Below, in pieces: positions 19,977-29,637 of a DNA stretch of 64,000 nucleotides; within the stretch, counting starts at the first letter, position 1; each line of letters opens with the position of its first letter. A program made the translations under genes and the position numbers. The DNA is taken from contig WSYJ01000146.1 of assembly GCA_020186115.1 (NCBI GenBank), forward strand, positions 310,001 through 374,000. Reading direction: 5' to 3'. Under the pieces are notes generated by a model. That model saw nothing but the letters and a program-made list of their open reading frames with translations. It was not told the origin of the DNA and did not search any database. The stretch comes from Histomonas meleagridis (lineage: Eukaryota > Parabasalia > Tritrichomonadida > Dientamoebidae).

Positions 19977-22760
19977 ATGCAACAAATTTACCAGCTAATG
20001 AAAGAAGCTGAAAAAGAATCACAAAATATATCAAACTTCTTAATGTTAGCGGATCAAATAAGAAAATTAGTTGCACCAAGAAATTCATATCCAGGAGTTA
20101 TTGAGCAAATAGAGCCAGATATAATGAGCAGATTAATTTTTATTATTGAAAAGTTTTCTTCAATTATTTTAAATAATGCTAGTAAATTTAGTGATCACAA
20201 AAAATCACGTGGTGTTGATGCACTTATTTTTGTCCAACTAGCAAAAATTGTTAAACACTGTAAATATAATGGGCAAGAGCTCAAAAATGAAATCAAAGAT
20301 GTCCTTATTGGATGTTTAAAAGTATCTTCTTCAATATCAAAAGAACGTAAATCTATTACAGAATCAGAAATATTTAATATATGTGCTTACTTATTCAAAA
20401 ACAAAAAGTTTGATTTTTCATATCGATTATCTCAATTATTAGAAATCAACCAAAGTAATTTTAAGGAACCATTTCAGCAAAAAGTAATCACTCTTATTGT
20501 TAACTGTTTGGTTGGAATGGGCAAATGTAATGATGATGAAATATTCAAATGGCTTAATTTGTTAATTAAACCTGATCGATGTATGCTCACAATAATAGTA
20601 AATCATCCACCACAAAGAGTTGAAATGATGCTTCCTTCATTCAAAAGGTGTACAGATCCAGAACCAATTCTTCCATATTTTGCATTGAACGGATATCTCG
20701 AATTAACTCATAAATTCGAAACGTACAAATCATTTTTTCCCGATTTGATTGTGCCACCAAACAAAATTTGTGTTGATCAAAAAGATCTATATCGAGATTA
20801 TTGTGAATGTTATCAATATTTTGAACGTGGTTCATATTATGAATGTGCACTTCAATCGGTTAAAGTTTTAAAGAAACTTCCGAAAAGCAAAATATCACCA
20901 CGAACATTACTAATGAATTTTTTTTTACATTATTGGATATCTTATAGTTTTGATGCATGTGGACTTTGTCATCGATCGAAATTTTATGTAGATCAAATGC
21001 AAAAAATCTTTTCACATTATCCATTTGCATTACAAATTATATCTGCGTTAAGTTTAAAGATTCATATTAATCTTAACGATGTAAAAAGTTTTATACCAAT
21101 TGAATTAAAATATAATTATAGTAATTATGATTGGAATGCGACCATCAGTTTATATAATGCAATAACATTTTCACTTAATTGTGATCCTAATGCTTTACAT
21201 TATTATGGAAAAGTATTCCAAAGTAATAATGATATTATAAAAAGAATTGCTTTTCATTATTATATAACTCAGTTAAGAGTTAGTGGAATACATCCAGATA
21301 TTGACGAGCTTAGTACCTTTTGCAAAAAATATAAAGATACATTAGCATTATATTATTATCATAAAGCTATTGAATATGCGCAATTTGAAAACTTGGACGA
21401 AATTTGGAGTTTAAATAATCCTGTTTCACCAAACCCAATTATTTTAGAGCTTTTAACAGAAGCTGAGAAATATGCACATGGATATTCTATTATTCTGCGA
21501 AAAATTCGACAACTTAAAGCACTTGTTATTGGTTGTTCGAATTTAAAAGAAACTGCTTTACTTATAACTACTTCATTATCAACAACGTTTGATAACTTCT
21601 TAAGAAAACATAATCAAACTTCATGTAAATTTGATTTTCCTGTTCTTTCAATTGCATATTTTAATGTTGTTGGATTAGAACAATGTCTTTTAATGGCATT
21701 ATATCATCCAAAGCATTCGAGGCCATTCGTTATACGTCTTAAAGTTAATTCAAGTATTGAAGGAATCATTGAATGCATTGATAAAGCTGAACATAATATG
21801 GAAATCCCAGAAAATATTAATTCTAAAATATGGTGGGAAAAACAAAAACAAAACGAAAGTCATTTTATTCAACAACTCCAAAAGTTTCAAGATGAAGTTC
21901 TTGGAATTTGGATTGGTCTTTTTATGCCATGTGAATTTTCCACCAAGTTACATTTGATTCAAACGATTTGTTTATCATATTTACAAACAATAACTTCAAA
22001 ACAACAACAATTAAAAACTAAAGCTCAACTTGAACAATTAATTCAATTACCACTTCCACTTAATGTTAAATGTATCAAAAAATTACCATTAGCATTAATT
22101 CTAGGTAAACATATTCATAGAATTCCTTGGGAATCATTACCTTCTTTACGTGAACATGATTCACCTATTTCACGGATTCCATCACTTCGAATCTTATGTT
22201 TAGGTAAAGAAGTTCCTTCTTTTATTAATACCAAATCTGGTTATTATGTTATTGATCCATGTAAAGATTCGAGTTTTAAAGAATCAACGTTGGATTTATT
22301 CAAAAGAAATTTATGGGATGGAACCGTTCGAAATATTCCTTCTTCGTCTTATTTGATTCAACAATTTCAAACTAAAGATATTTACACTTATTGTGGTCAT
22401 GGAAGTGGTTCACAGTTTTGTGATTATGAAAAGTTTGTCGAAGATGATTGTGATATTCGTGTTTCGATGTTTTTAATGGGCTGTAGAAGTAATAGATTAG
22501 AAGATAATGGTGAATGCGAACCTTGTGGTTCTCCTTATTATTGCGTTGCCGCGGGTTCAAATTCGATCGTTGGAAATTTGTGGAACGTATTTAACCTCGA
22601 TACTGACCGTGTTTTGGTGGGAACACTTAATCAGTTTTTGAAAAATAAATGTGCCGACTTGGATGACGCGATAGCAAAGGGAAGAAATTGTTGTATATTA
22701 AAAACAATTACAGGTGGTGCAATTGTTAGATATGGAATTCCGATTTCATGGAGATCATAA
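19977..22760 (+). CDS. separase (caspase-like clan CD protease, peptidase C50)
   Basis: The product has 927 residues from the ATG at 19977. The open frame extends a little upstream but without another ATG. The C-terminal 250 residues carry the separase protease domain: IHRIPWESLPSL, the catalytic His in YCGHGSGSQF (H808) and the catalytic Cys in FLMGCRSNRL (C836), followed by AAGSNSIVGNLWNVFNLDTD. In eukaryotes separase cleaves cohesin at anaphase. The N-terminal 650 residues are helical, TPR or superhelical-like, as in the family, but the protein is far shorter than yeast or human separase. No inhibitory securin gene was recognised nearby. Both catalytic residues are present, so it should be active. 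Confidence 0.92.
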   Translation: MQQIYQLMKEAEKESQNISNFLMLADQIRKLVAPRNSYPGVIEQIEPDIMSRLIFIIEKFSSIILNNASKFSDHKKSRGVDALIFVQLAKIVKHCKYNGQELKNEIKDVLIGCLKVSSSISKERKSITESEIFNICAYLFKNKKFDFSYRLSQLLEINQSNFKEPFQQKVITLIVNCLVGMGKCNDDEIFKWLNLLIKPDRCMLTIIVNHPPQRVEMMLPSFKRCTDPEPILPYFALNGYLELTHKFETYKSFFPDLIVPPNKICVDQKDLYRDYCECYQYFERGSYYECALQSVKVLKKLPKSKISPRTLLMNFFLHYWISYSFDACGLCHRSKFYVDQMQKIFSHYPFALQIISALSLKIHINLNDVKSFIPIELKYNYSNYDWNATISLYNAITFSLNCDPNALHYYGKVFQSNNDIIKRIAFHYYITQLRVSGIHPDIDELSTFCKKYKDTLALYYYHKAIEYAQFENLDEIWSLNNPVSPNPIILELLTEAEKYAHGYSIILRKIRQLKALVIGCSNLKETALLITTSLSTTFDNFLRKHNQTSCKFDFPVLSIAYFNVVGLEQCLLMALYHPKHSRPFVIRLKVNSSIEGIIECIDKAEHNMEIPENINSKIWWEKQKQNESHFIQQLQKFQDEVLGIWIGLFMPCEFSTKLHLIQTICLSYLQTITSKQQQLKTKAQLEQLIQLPLPLNVKCIKKLPLALILGKHIHRIPWESLPSLREHDSPISRIPSLRILCLGKEVPSFINTKSGYYVIDPCKDSSFKESTLDLFKRNLWDGTVRNIPSSSYLIQQFQTKDIYTYCGHGSGSQFCDYEKFVEDDCDIRVSMFLMGCRSNRLEDNGECEPCGSPYYCVAAGSNSIVGNLWNVFNLDTDRVLVGTLNQFLKNKCADLDDAIAKGRNCCILKTITGGAIVRYGIPISWRS

Positions 22761-23271
22761 TATTATATATATATTAATAAATATTATGTATACTACTGAA
22801 GATTTAATTTAAAAAATAGAAAGATTGCATAAAGATCTTTTTGTGATGGATAATAATTATTAGAGAAACATCCAGCAATGATAATTCATTATTTCTGAAA
22901 GTAAATATCGGTGCGCAATAATAATCTTTGTTTGATATACGATTAAAATTAATATACTGGTTTTTACTAAATAATTATCTTTACCAAAAAAAATTGATGA
23001 ACGAACACATTATATTAAATAATGCAATTGTTTATATATATATATTATAATATTTTTAGAATAATTAAAATTCATATAGAGAAATCGATACTCGCATGTC
23101 CAATTTATTGAAATAATTGTTCGATCAGTATAAACTTTCAACAGAAATTTAATTACAGTCACGCACAAGTAAACTATTCAATATGGTGAAAGATTGATAT
23201 TTGAATTAAAACTATACAAATTTGTAAACAAATTTTTGAATTCAAGGAATTTAATCTCCACGAGTTGATTT
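22761..23271. other. intergenic stretch, nothing identified
   Basis: AT-rich spacer with a short TA run near 23034-23048 and no coding signal. Confidence 0.6.
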
Positions 23272-24315
23272 ATGTCGGCTCAGCCACTTGGAGCTTGGAT
23301 CAAAGATAGAATTTTTTATATTATTGGACTTGTAGCTTTTATCGTTGTGGTAGTAGTTGTGTTGGCTGTTGCAATAGATAATGGTGATGAAGGAGGAGAT
23401 CAACCAACTCTCACTCCTACTTCTGTCCCTACTGCTACTTCTTCCCCTACTACTACTTCTGCCCCTACTACTACTTCTGCTCCTTCTAATACTCCTGCTC
23501 CTACTCCCACTCCAGGAGAGAAATCTCCTTCCCTTTGTGGTGCTGATAATCACAATTGCATAGGTGGTTGGTTTTATTACGTGAATGATCATACTCCAGA
23601 ATACAATGCTCAATTTGCAAAATCCAAAGGATGGAACTATGTTTTCCTTTCCCTTGACACTAGCAATGCTGCTGCCAATATCAAAGCCTTTCAAGATGTT
23701 GGTATCCATGTTCATTGGATGACTTTGGAAGATACAAGTTTCATTTACGATGTCGATGGTGCCAAATCGCTTATCCACCAAATCTGCACCTTTTTACGAG
23801 ATAACAATATTGTTATCGATGGAATCCATTTAGATGCAGAACCTCATGGTCTTGATCAATGGGCTAGTTCAACGGAAGAGGAACAAAACGCTATTTTAGA
23901 TCAGTTTTTAGTTCTTTTAGAAGAAGTTCGAACAATTGTATCAAGTTATTCCGAACATTACTTGCTCTCATCAGCTGTTGCTTGGTGGTTCCCAGAGCGC
24001 AGCGCTAGTGGAACTTACACACATGGTCATGGATATGATATGGTCAATTCTAAGCGTTTACATATGGTGGCACCAATGATATACGAAGGAGCTGGTGGAA
24101 GTGTAAGCCGTGTAACAGAACGAGCAAGAGGTTATTTGGGTGATGGAGTCGATACTGTTGTAGGAATGGGACTTGATGATTATGATTTTAATGAAGAACC
24201 ATTAAATGCTGATGTAAGTGGTGTAATGCAACAGTTAAGTAACGAAAGTTTTGCAAATCACTTTTACGGTGTTTCAATTTATACAAATCATCTATATAAA
24301 GATTGGGGAAAATAA
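23272..24315 (+). CDS. type II membrane protein with GH18-like TIM-barrel ectodomain
   Basis: The product has 347 residues. A short cytosolic N-terminus (MSAQPLGAWIKD) is followed by a membrane anchor at about residues 13-38 (IIGLVAFIVVVVVVLAVAI) and a Thr/Ser/Pro stalk at about 45-85 that is probably O-glycosylated. The rest looks like a TIM barrel, with WFYYVNDHTPEYNAQFAK at its start and strand motif VIDGIHLDAEPHG at residues 181-193. That motif matches the DGIxxDxE pattern of GH18-type glycosidases (D183, D188, E190). MIYEGAGG and WWFPER fit later barrel strands. It probably acts at the cell surface on glycans. The exact family is not certain, and the basis is motif and fold resemblance. 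Confidence 0.75.
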   Translation: MSAQPLGAWIKDRIFYIIGLVAFIVVVVVVLAVAIDNGDEGGDQPTLTPTSVPTATSSPTTTSAPTTTSAPSNTPAPTPTPGEKSPSLCGADNHNCIGGWFYYVNDHTPEYNAQFAKSKGWNYVFLSLDTSNAAANIKAFQDVGIHVHWMTLEDTSFIYDVDGAKSLIHQICTFLRDNNIVIDGIHLDAEPHGLDQWASSTEEEQNAILDQFLVLLEEVRTIVSSYSEHYLLSSAVAWWFPERSASGTYTHGHGYDMVNSKRLHMVAPMIYEGAGGSVSRVTERARGYLGDGVDTVVGMGLDDYDFNEEPLNADVSGVMQQLSNESFANHFYGVSIYTNHLYKDWGK

Positions 24316-24437
24316 TTAATTTAAGGAAAAACGTACAAAGTCAGTAAAAAAATTCTCATGCGCAATTGTATTTTGTTTTTTACATGAAAAATTACTAAAA
24401 TATCTTCAAAAGTTTTGAAGTTTTGTACAAAAAAAGT

Positions 24438-24447
24438 AAACGGTTTT
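24438..24447 (+). promoter_or_regulatory. CGGTT-type upstream element
   Basis: AAACGGTTTT lies 55-64 bp before the first ATG (24502) of the second DUF3447/ankyrin gene. Confidence 0.45.
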
Positions 24448-24501
24448 AATGGTTTTGCTCAATTTTGTTAAGTTTATTTATGAAATTAAATAGTTTACAA
24501 A

Positions 24502-26744
24502 ATGCCCGTTATATTATGGTACGATAAAATTTTTTATTTGATGAAAACCAAAGAGCCAATGAATGGAAAACAATTTCTCCAATCATTGGAAAACATATTA
24601 TCTTGTCTAGAGAAAGACAATATCGCGACTTCAGCTGATTTAATATTCTCATTATTTGATGAAGAATTTCCATATACTTTCAATTTTGTGATTTGTAGAT
24701 TAATGTATGCACAATACATTTCGGAAAGATCTGACGTTTTTGATTTTTTAGAATTTTTATCATATGTTGATAGAAAAGAAAACGAAATTTACAAAAATCA
24801 GTCCAATATAATTTCTGTATTTACACTATTTCTTCTTAACTTAAATACACAAGAATCATTTTGGATTCTTGAAAATATGATCGAAAAAGACTTGATCAAA
24901 CCAAATTTTTCCAAAAAAACGTTATATTTTGCACATCACATGTCAGACGATGAATTAGAAAATTTTAATCAATCACATTACTATAAAAACATTAAAGAAT
25001 TCAAAAATGATGGTTGGGAAGTTCATAAAAAACTAATTCAAGATGGATTTAATCCAACAGAAATTACAAAATCAATAAAGAAAGATGATTTAGAAAGACT
25101 TCAAGATTTAACATCACGTGATAATTTTGATTTTAATCAAATTATTGAGCCATCACTTTATGAAAGATATTCATATATTAATCAAGGAGATGTTTCATAT
25201 ATTGATTATGCAGCATTTTATGGATCGGTTAAATGTTTTAAATATTTACTTATGAATTATTGTGACATAGATAATTGTGGAAAGTATGCAATTGCAGGCG
25301 GAAATGTTGAAATTTTTCATTTATGCGAACAAAATCATTCGACGTTTGAAGAAGGATATGAAGCAGCAATACAATTTCATCGAAATGATATTTTCAAATA
25401 TATTTATGAAAATAAAATCATCGAAATTAAAGATTTAACTAAACTTTTAATGAAATGTATTGAGTTTGATAATTATGAACTTCTTTTTTATTTAGAAGAT
25501 GAAGGAGTAAAGATAAACAATGATATAATTAATGAAGCTGCGAGAAATGGAAATATTTTTCTTGTAAAATATTTCCTCGAAAAATGTCAAATACCAAAAA
25601 ACATTTTAATTTTTGCTGTTGAGCAAGGAATAAATGAAGTCGTTAATTATGTTCTTAAGCAAAAAGGAATAAATATTAATGCAAAAGAAATTTGTTTTTT
25701 GCTTAAGATATTTTTTTTGTTTTACATGAAGTTTTTTTTTATTTAACTTCATGTTTATTGCTAAAATTTGGAATTTATTTGGTTGATTTAATACAGCATT
25801 AATAAATGCAGCAAGTTTCGGTCATATCGAAATTGTAAAAATACTTCTTGAACAAAAAGAAATTGATTTTAATGCTAGAAATATTTGTTTTATATGTTTA
25901 ATGTTTGTTTTAATATTTTTATGTTTTTAAAGAAAATTTGGAATTTATTAATTTGATATTGGACGTCATTAATGATCGCATCTGCAAATGGTGTTACAGA
26001 AATTGTTAAATTGCATCTACAACAAAAAGGAATAAATATTGATAATAAAACAATTTGTTTATTTTATAAAACGTTTATTTCAATGATTTTATTATGTTCA
26101 ATTATAACATTTGGAATTTTTTTATATTATTTCTGCCTGCATTTTTAATTGCTTCTGCAAATGGTCATATTGAAATTATCAAATTATTTCTTACAGTTGA
26201 AGGAATTAATATTAATTCCAAAGATGTTTAATTCAATTATTTAATATTTATTTTTATATAATGATGTTGCATAATATTATTTAAGATTTTTCAAAATTGT
26301 TTAAAACAGCTCTTATGTGGGCATCTTATGATGGCCACATTGATATAGTTAAATTACTTCTTGAGCAGAAAGGTATTGATATAAATGCTAAAGATATTTT
26401 TTTGTATTTATTAAAGTTTACTCAATAAATTTAATGTATTTTATACATTTTTGGATTATATTGTTTTAATTTAAAACAGCATTAATGTTAGCAACTGAAA
26501 AAGGTTATACTGAAATTGTCAAATTACTTCTTTCTCAAGATGGAATTGACACAACAATAAAAAATGATTATATTTTCTATTTAAAGCCTATTCAAATTAT
26601 TATATGTTTCAAAGCAATATTAGGAGTTTATAATGTGAACATCATACAGCACTTCTAATAGCAATTGGATTAGAGTATTCTGAAATTGAAGAATTGCTTC
26701 TTGCCAAAAATCCATCTGATGAAATTCAAATGAATATAAACTAA
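24502..26744 (+). CDS. DUF3447/ankyrin repeat protein with six downstream exon-like ankyrin units
   Basis: The first ATG is at 24502, but alignment with the copies at 3509 and 41184 suggests the ATG at 24541 (MKTKEPMNGKQF). The first block runs to about 25700 and includes the DUF3447-like motifs YIDYAAFYGSVKCFKYLLMN and KYAIAGGNVEIFHLCEQNH. It closes after INAKEICF. Six ankyrin units follow near 25790-25880, 25968-26058, 26145-26228, 26308-26398, 26478-26570 and 26642-26744. Each is open and in the expected frame. The last ends with LLLAKNPSDEIQMNIN and a TAA at 26742-26744. Spacers are 75-105 bp, AT-rich, with a TTTGGAATTTATT-like motif near the 3' side of the first three. The complete terminal unit with a proper stop argues that the units belong to one gene. 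Confidence 0.7.
25700..26744 (+). repeat. tandem ankyrin-unit array, second locus
   Basis: Six diverged units with a period of about 170-175 bp, architecture identical to the array at 1-2200. Unit sequences and spacers differ much more from each other than in the first locus, so this is an older array. Confidence 0.85.
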
Positions 26745-26953
26745 ATATTACAGCTCATAGAAATAAATTAAATTATTTATATTTTTTTATTTTTTTTATT
26801 GAATTTCTCATATTTTAAACTAACATTTTAGAGAGATCGAAACAGAATAATTTAATAGATGAGAAGAAACATTAATCAAAACGAAATAATATTTTTATTT
26901 ATACAAAGAATTTCTATTATCAAATTTTGATAATTATAACAAAAATTCGTTGT

Positions 26954-28042
26954 TTACTGATCACATTCGTTTGGCATTTTAAATTTCTTCACTTCGTCTC
27001 TAATAATTCCATATTCGAATTCCATTGGGTTCAAGCAGTCGCATCCATATCTGTTCCCGTCCATCGTCACTTGTCGCTCGTCATAGTAATGCACGGCCTT
27101 TGTTCTGACGAACTCGAAGCAACAATTTCTAATGTCGACTTTCTCTGCTGACTCGTACACATCGACACAATACGCATCATAACCTTCTTCGTATACATTT
27201 CCTTGGAAAATCGAATTTTGGAGGTAATTCTCTTTTCCTGAGATATAAAACACGTCGACGAAATAATCAAAGAATATATTATTCAAACTGTTATTATATA
27301 TTAATATCGAATTAATATTCGAAGTGTATTCTGGTTGCATAAATATATTAAAACAATAACTTGAACAATGTGTCATTCGGAAATAACTTACATCAATGTA
27401 ATCTGCTTGTAACCAGAAGTAACTATCACGTTGATTATATACATTTTCGGTGAAGTTATAATTACATAGTTTTAATGTGTCGCCATATATAATGTCAGTG
27501 CCAATCGGATGAAGGCCTAATGTTAAATTTTGCATCGTGATTTCATTTAATGTAAGTGTATCAAGGCCTTTGAACTTGTTTATGATATAATGCTTGAATA
27601 AGGAATTTGTAAATACACATTTATCAAATGTAACATTTGTTTTAGAAGAAGTTTCACGTAAGTCAAACATTATTACTGTAAGTACTATATTAGTAAATGT
27701 ACATCCAACTATTTCAATGTTATTAGATGGACTTGAAATATATGGAAAAGTAAAATCAGAACATTCAAGTTGTGTTGATGTTGTCGTTAAAATGGGACGA
27801 AGTATATGTTGGAATGATGAGTGAAAGATCTTAATGTGATTATTAGACGAGAGAATTAAATAAGATGTTAATTTATTGAAGTATGAATTCATAATAGTTA
27901 GCTTACTTCTTAATTTAAATTTCGATGTCGAAACTAGGGCTGAATCAGATATAAAATTGTTTGCAATAAGATTGGTAATGGATAAATTGATATTCGCAAA
28001 AGATGATGTGAATTGAAATACCAGAAAAACAGGCAGAAGCAT
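26954..28042 (-). CDS. secreted beta-helix (pectin-lyase-fold-like) protein
   Basis: The product has 362 residues. Residues 1-16 (MLLPVFLVFQFTSSFA) are a signal peptide. The rest has the rhythm of a right-handed parallel beta helix, with short strands ending in Asn or Cys turns: NNHIKIFHSSFQHIL, NNIEIVGCTFTNIV, NVTFDKCVFTNSLF, NYLQNSIFQGN and KVDIRNCCFEFV. No C-terminal membrane helix is present, so it should be secreted or lumenal. Trichomonads have large families of such proteins, thought to act at the cell surface or in granules. I cannot identify catalytic residues. Two Cys pairs near the C-terminus could form disulphides. Confidence 0.75.
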   Translation of the reverse strand: MLLPVFLVFQFTSSFANINLSITNLIANNFISDSALVSTSKFKLRSKLTIMNSYFNKLTSYLILSSNNHIKIFHSSFQHILRPILTTTSTQLECSDFTFPYISSPSNNIEIVGCTFTNIVLTVIMFDLRETSSKTNVTFDKCVFTNSLFKHYIINKFKGLDTLTLNEITMQNLTLGLHPIGTDIIYGDTLKLCNYNFTENVYNQRDSYFWLQADYIDVSYFRMTHCSSYCFNIFMQPEYTSNINSILIYNNSLNNIFFDYFVDVFYISGKENYLQNSIFQGNVYEEGYDAYCVDVYESAEKVDIRNCCFEFVRTKAVHYYDERQVTMDGNRYGCDCLNPMEFEYGIIRDEVKKFKMPNECDQ

Positions 28043-28669
28043 TTTTCCGTCGAGTTCCGTATGAATTTATAATAGCGAATGAAATTGAAATGAATACATC
28101 AAAATTCAGAAGAATCCATACAATTTTTGAATGTGACAAAAAAATAAAATAAACGTTTTATTTGTAAACTATTCAACTAGCAAAACTTAACGAACTTAAA
28201 GTTTTTTTACGTCCAACTTGCACTACTTCATTCACTGAACATTTCTATTTATGTTAGCGTGTTACCTACAGCTTTAAGGTATAAAACCTGTCCAAAAGAT
28301 GAAAAATTGCATATATCAAATTAAGTGATATTTAATCGAATGGGCTTTTGTTAATTTCTTTTTAACATTGTGAAAAACATCCCATTAAATCATTGAATAA
28401 ATCCTTGAAATCTAGTATTAAATTCATATGTTTATGTAAAAACTATCATATCCAATTTATTTCCAATGATACAACAAATCAAAAGAGTTTGTAAAATCAG
28501 CATAAAATGAAATTTGGTTGAATTCCGATTTAAGCTTGATACACCAGTTATCTTTTGAAGAACTATCAAATAATGAATGGGAACATCATCATATACGATT
28601 TGAAACAATTTTTTTGTTAAATGGAAAAATAAAAAAATTCAGTTAGTTTTCGTGTTTACTTGGATGAGC
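28043..28669. other. intergenic stretch, nothing identified
   Basis: AT-rich sequence without a coding or repeat signal. A CATACGG sequence about 15 bp upstream of the beta-helix ATG is a weak match to the recurring element. Confidence 0.55.
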
Positions 28670-29332
28670 TTATTGTTGCTTTGTCTCTTCCTTGGCTTCT
28701 TCCTTTTTCTCAGTGTTTTCTGCTTTGATTGCAGGCTTTTCTTCCTTGCTGCCAATAGCTTCAATACCACGTCTTAAAGACCATTCATTTTCGAATGCAT
28801 CGATTTCGTCTTCTCCTACGTTATGCCATGTTTCTTTAGTTGTCTTCTTGCCGTCTTTATCGACAACTTCATCGACTTGACACCAACGATTTCCGATTCT
28901 CTTGATCTTAGAAATATAAGTCTTTTCTCCATCATTAGTTTGTTCACGAATTTCTTCGAATTTTTCATTACCATTAAAGTATCTTTGTGATGAGTAAGTG
29001 CTATAATAGTTCTTTGGTCTAAAGTGTTCAATCTTATCATAGATCTTGTGTTGTGTTTCCTTTAATTCTTTCTTGAATTCACCATCTTGAGGTTTCTCTT
29101 CTTTCTCTTCCTTAGGCTTTTCTTCTTTTTGTTCTTTTTGTTCCTTTTCTTCCTTAGGCTTTTCGTGTTCGATCATGTTATGGAATTCTTCATCGAATGC
29201 ATCAGCAAATAATGTATTCAAACGTTGTTCAAGATGATCAAAGTATCTATTCATTGCACTGAATGGATGATAAATTCTTATTGGTCTATATTCGAATGGA
29301 TCATAGAATGGATCACCAAAATAACCAAACAT
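28670..29332 (-). CDS. myeloid leukemia factor (MLF)-like protein
   Basis: The product has 220 residues. The N-terminus is Phe/Asp/Pro-rich (MFGYFGDPFYDPFEYRPI), as in MLF proteins. A Lys/Glu linker (residues about 56-88) follows. The C-terminal part reads YISKIKRIGNRWCQVDEVVD and KKTTKETWHNVGEDEIDAFE, the order of the MLF core: serine/tyrosine-rich strand, a charged region, then an amphipathic helix near an EW motif. MLF proteins are conserved in animals and some protists, where they bind chaperones or sit in cytosolic vesicles. The Lys/Glu tail is low complexity. The identification rests on pattern only. An Inr-like TTCATTTG lies about 10 bp upstream. Confidence 0.5.
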   Translation of the reverse strand: MFGYFGDPFYDPFEYRPIRIYHPFSAMNRYFDHLEQRLNTLFADAFDEEFHNMIEHEKPKEEKEQKEQKEEKPKEEKEEKPQDGEFKKELKETQHKIYDKIEHFRPKNYYSTYSSQRYFNGNEKFEEIREQTNDGEKTYISKIKRIGNRWCQVDEVVDKDGKKTTKETWHNVGEDEIDAFENEWSLRRGIEAIGSKEEKPAIKAENTEKKEEAKEETKQQ

Positions 29333-29637
29333 AAATTACAAATGAAGTGAAATGTGAGATGATTACGAGTTCTCAATTTTCATCCAGAATTAATTGAATT
29401 TTTCAGAACAAAATGCTCGAGCAAATAAATTTTGAAACACCTTATCATCAGTTTCGAATTGTTTATTTGAAAAGTGCCTGTGAAAACTGATTTTCCATTT
29501 TTTGAACATATGTTTTTTGAATTGATACTTGGCCGATTTTATCGGAAACCGATGTCAAATTTTAACCGAGTTTTTTCGCCTAAAAATGACTCAGACAATT
29601 AAAGTTATCAGATGGTATAACAATGAAAAAACTTTGT
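29333..29637. other. intergenic stretch, promoter of MLF-like gene
   Basis: About 300 bp. The first 20 bp hold an Inr-like CACTTCATTTG in gene sense, and the rest is featureless. Confidence 0.5.

Noticed and set aside
22372-22560. Minus-strand frame inside separase
   Set aside because: It is antisense to the catalytic His/Cys region and has a His/Asn-rich shadow composition.
27594-27824. Plus-strand open frame inside the beta-helix gene
   Set aside because: Antisense shadow; the minus strand has a signal peptide and regular beta-helix rhythm.
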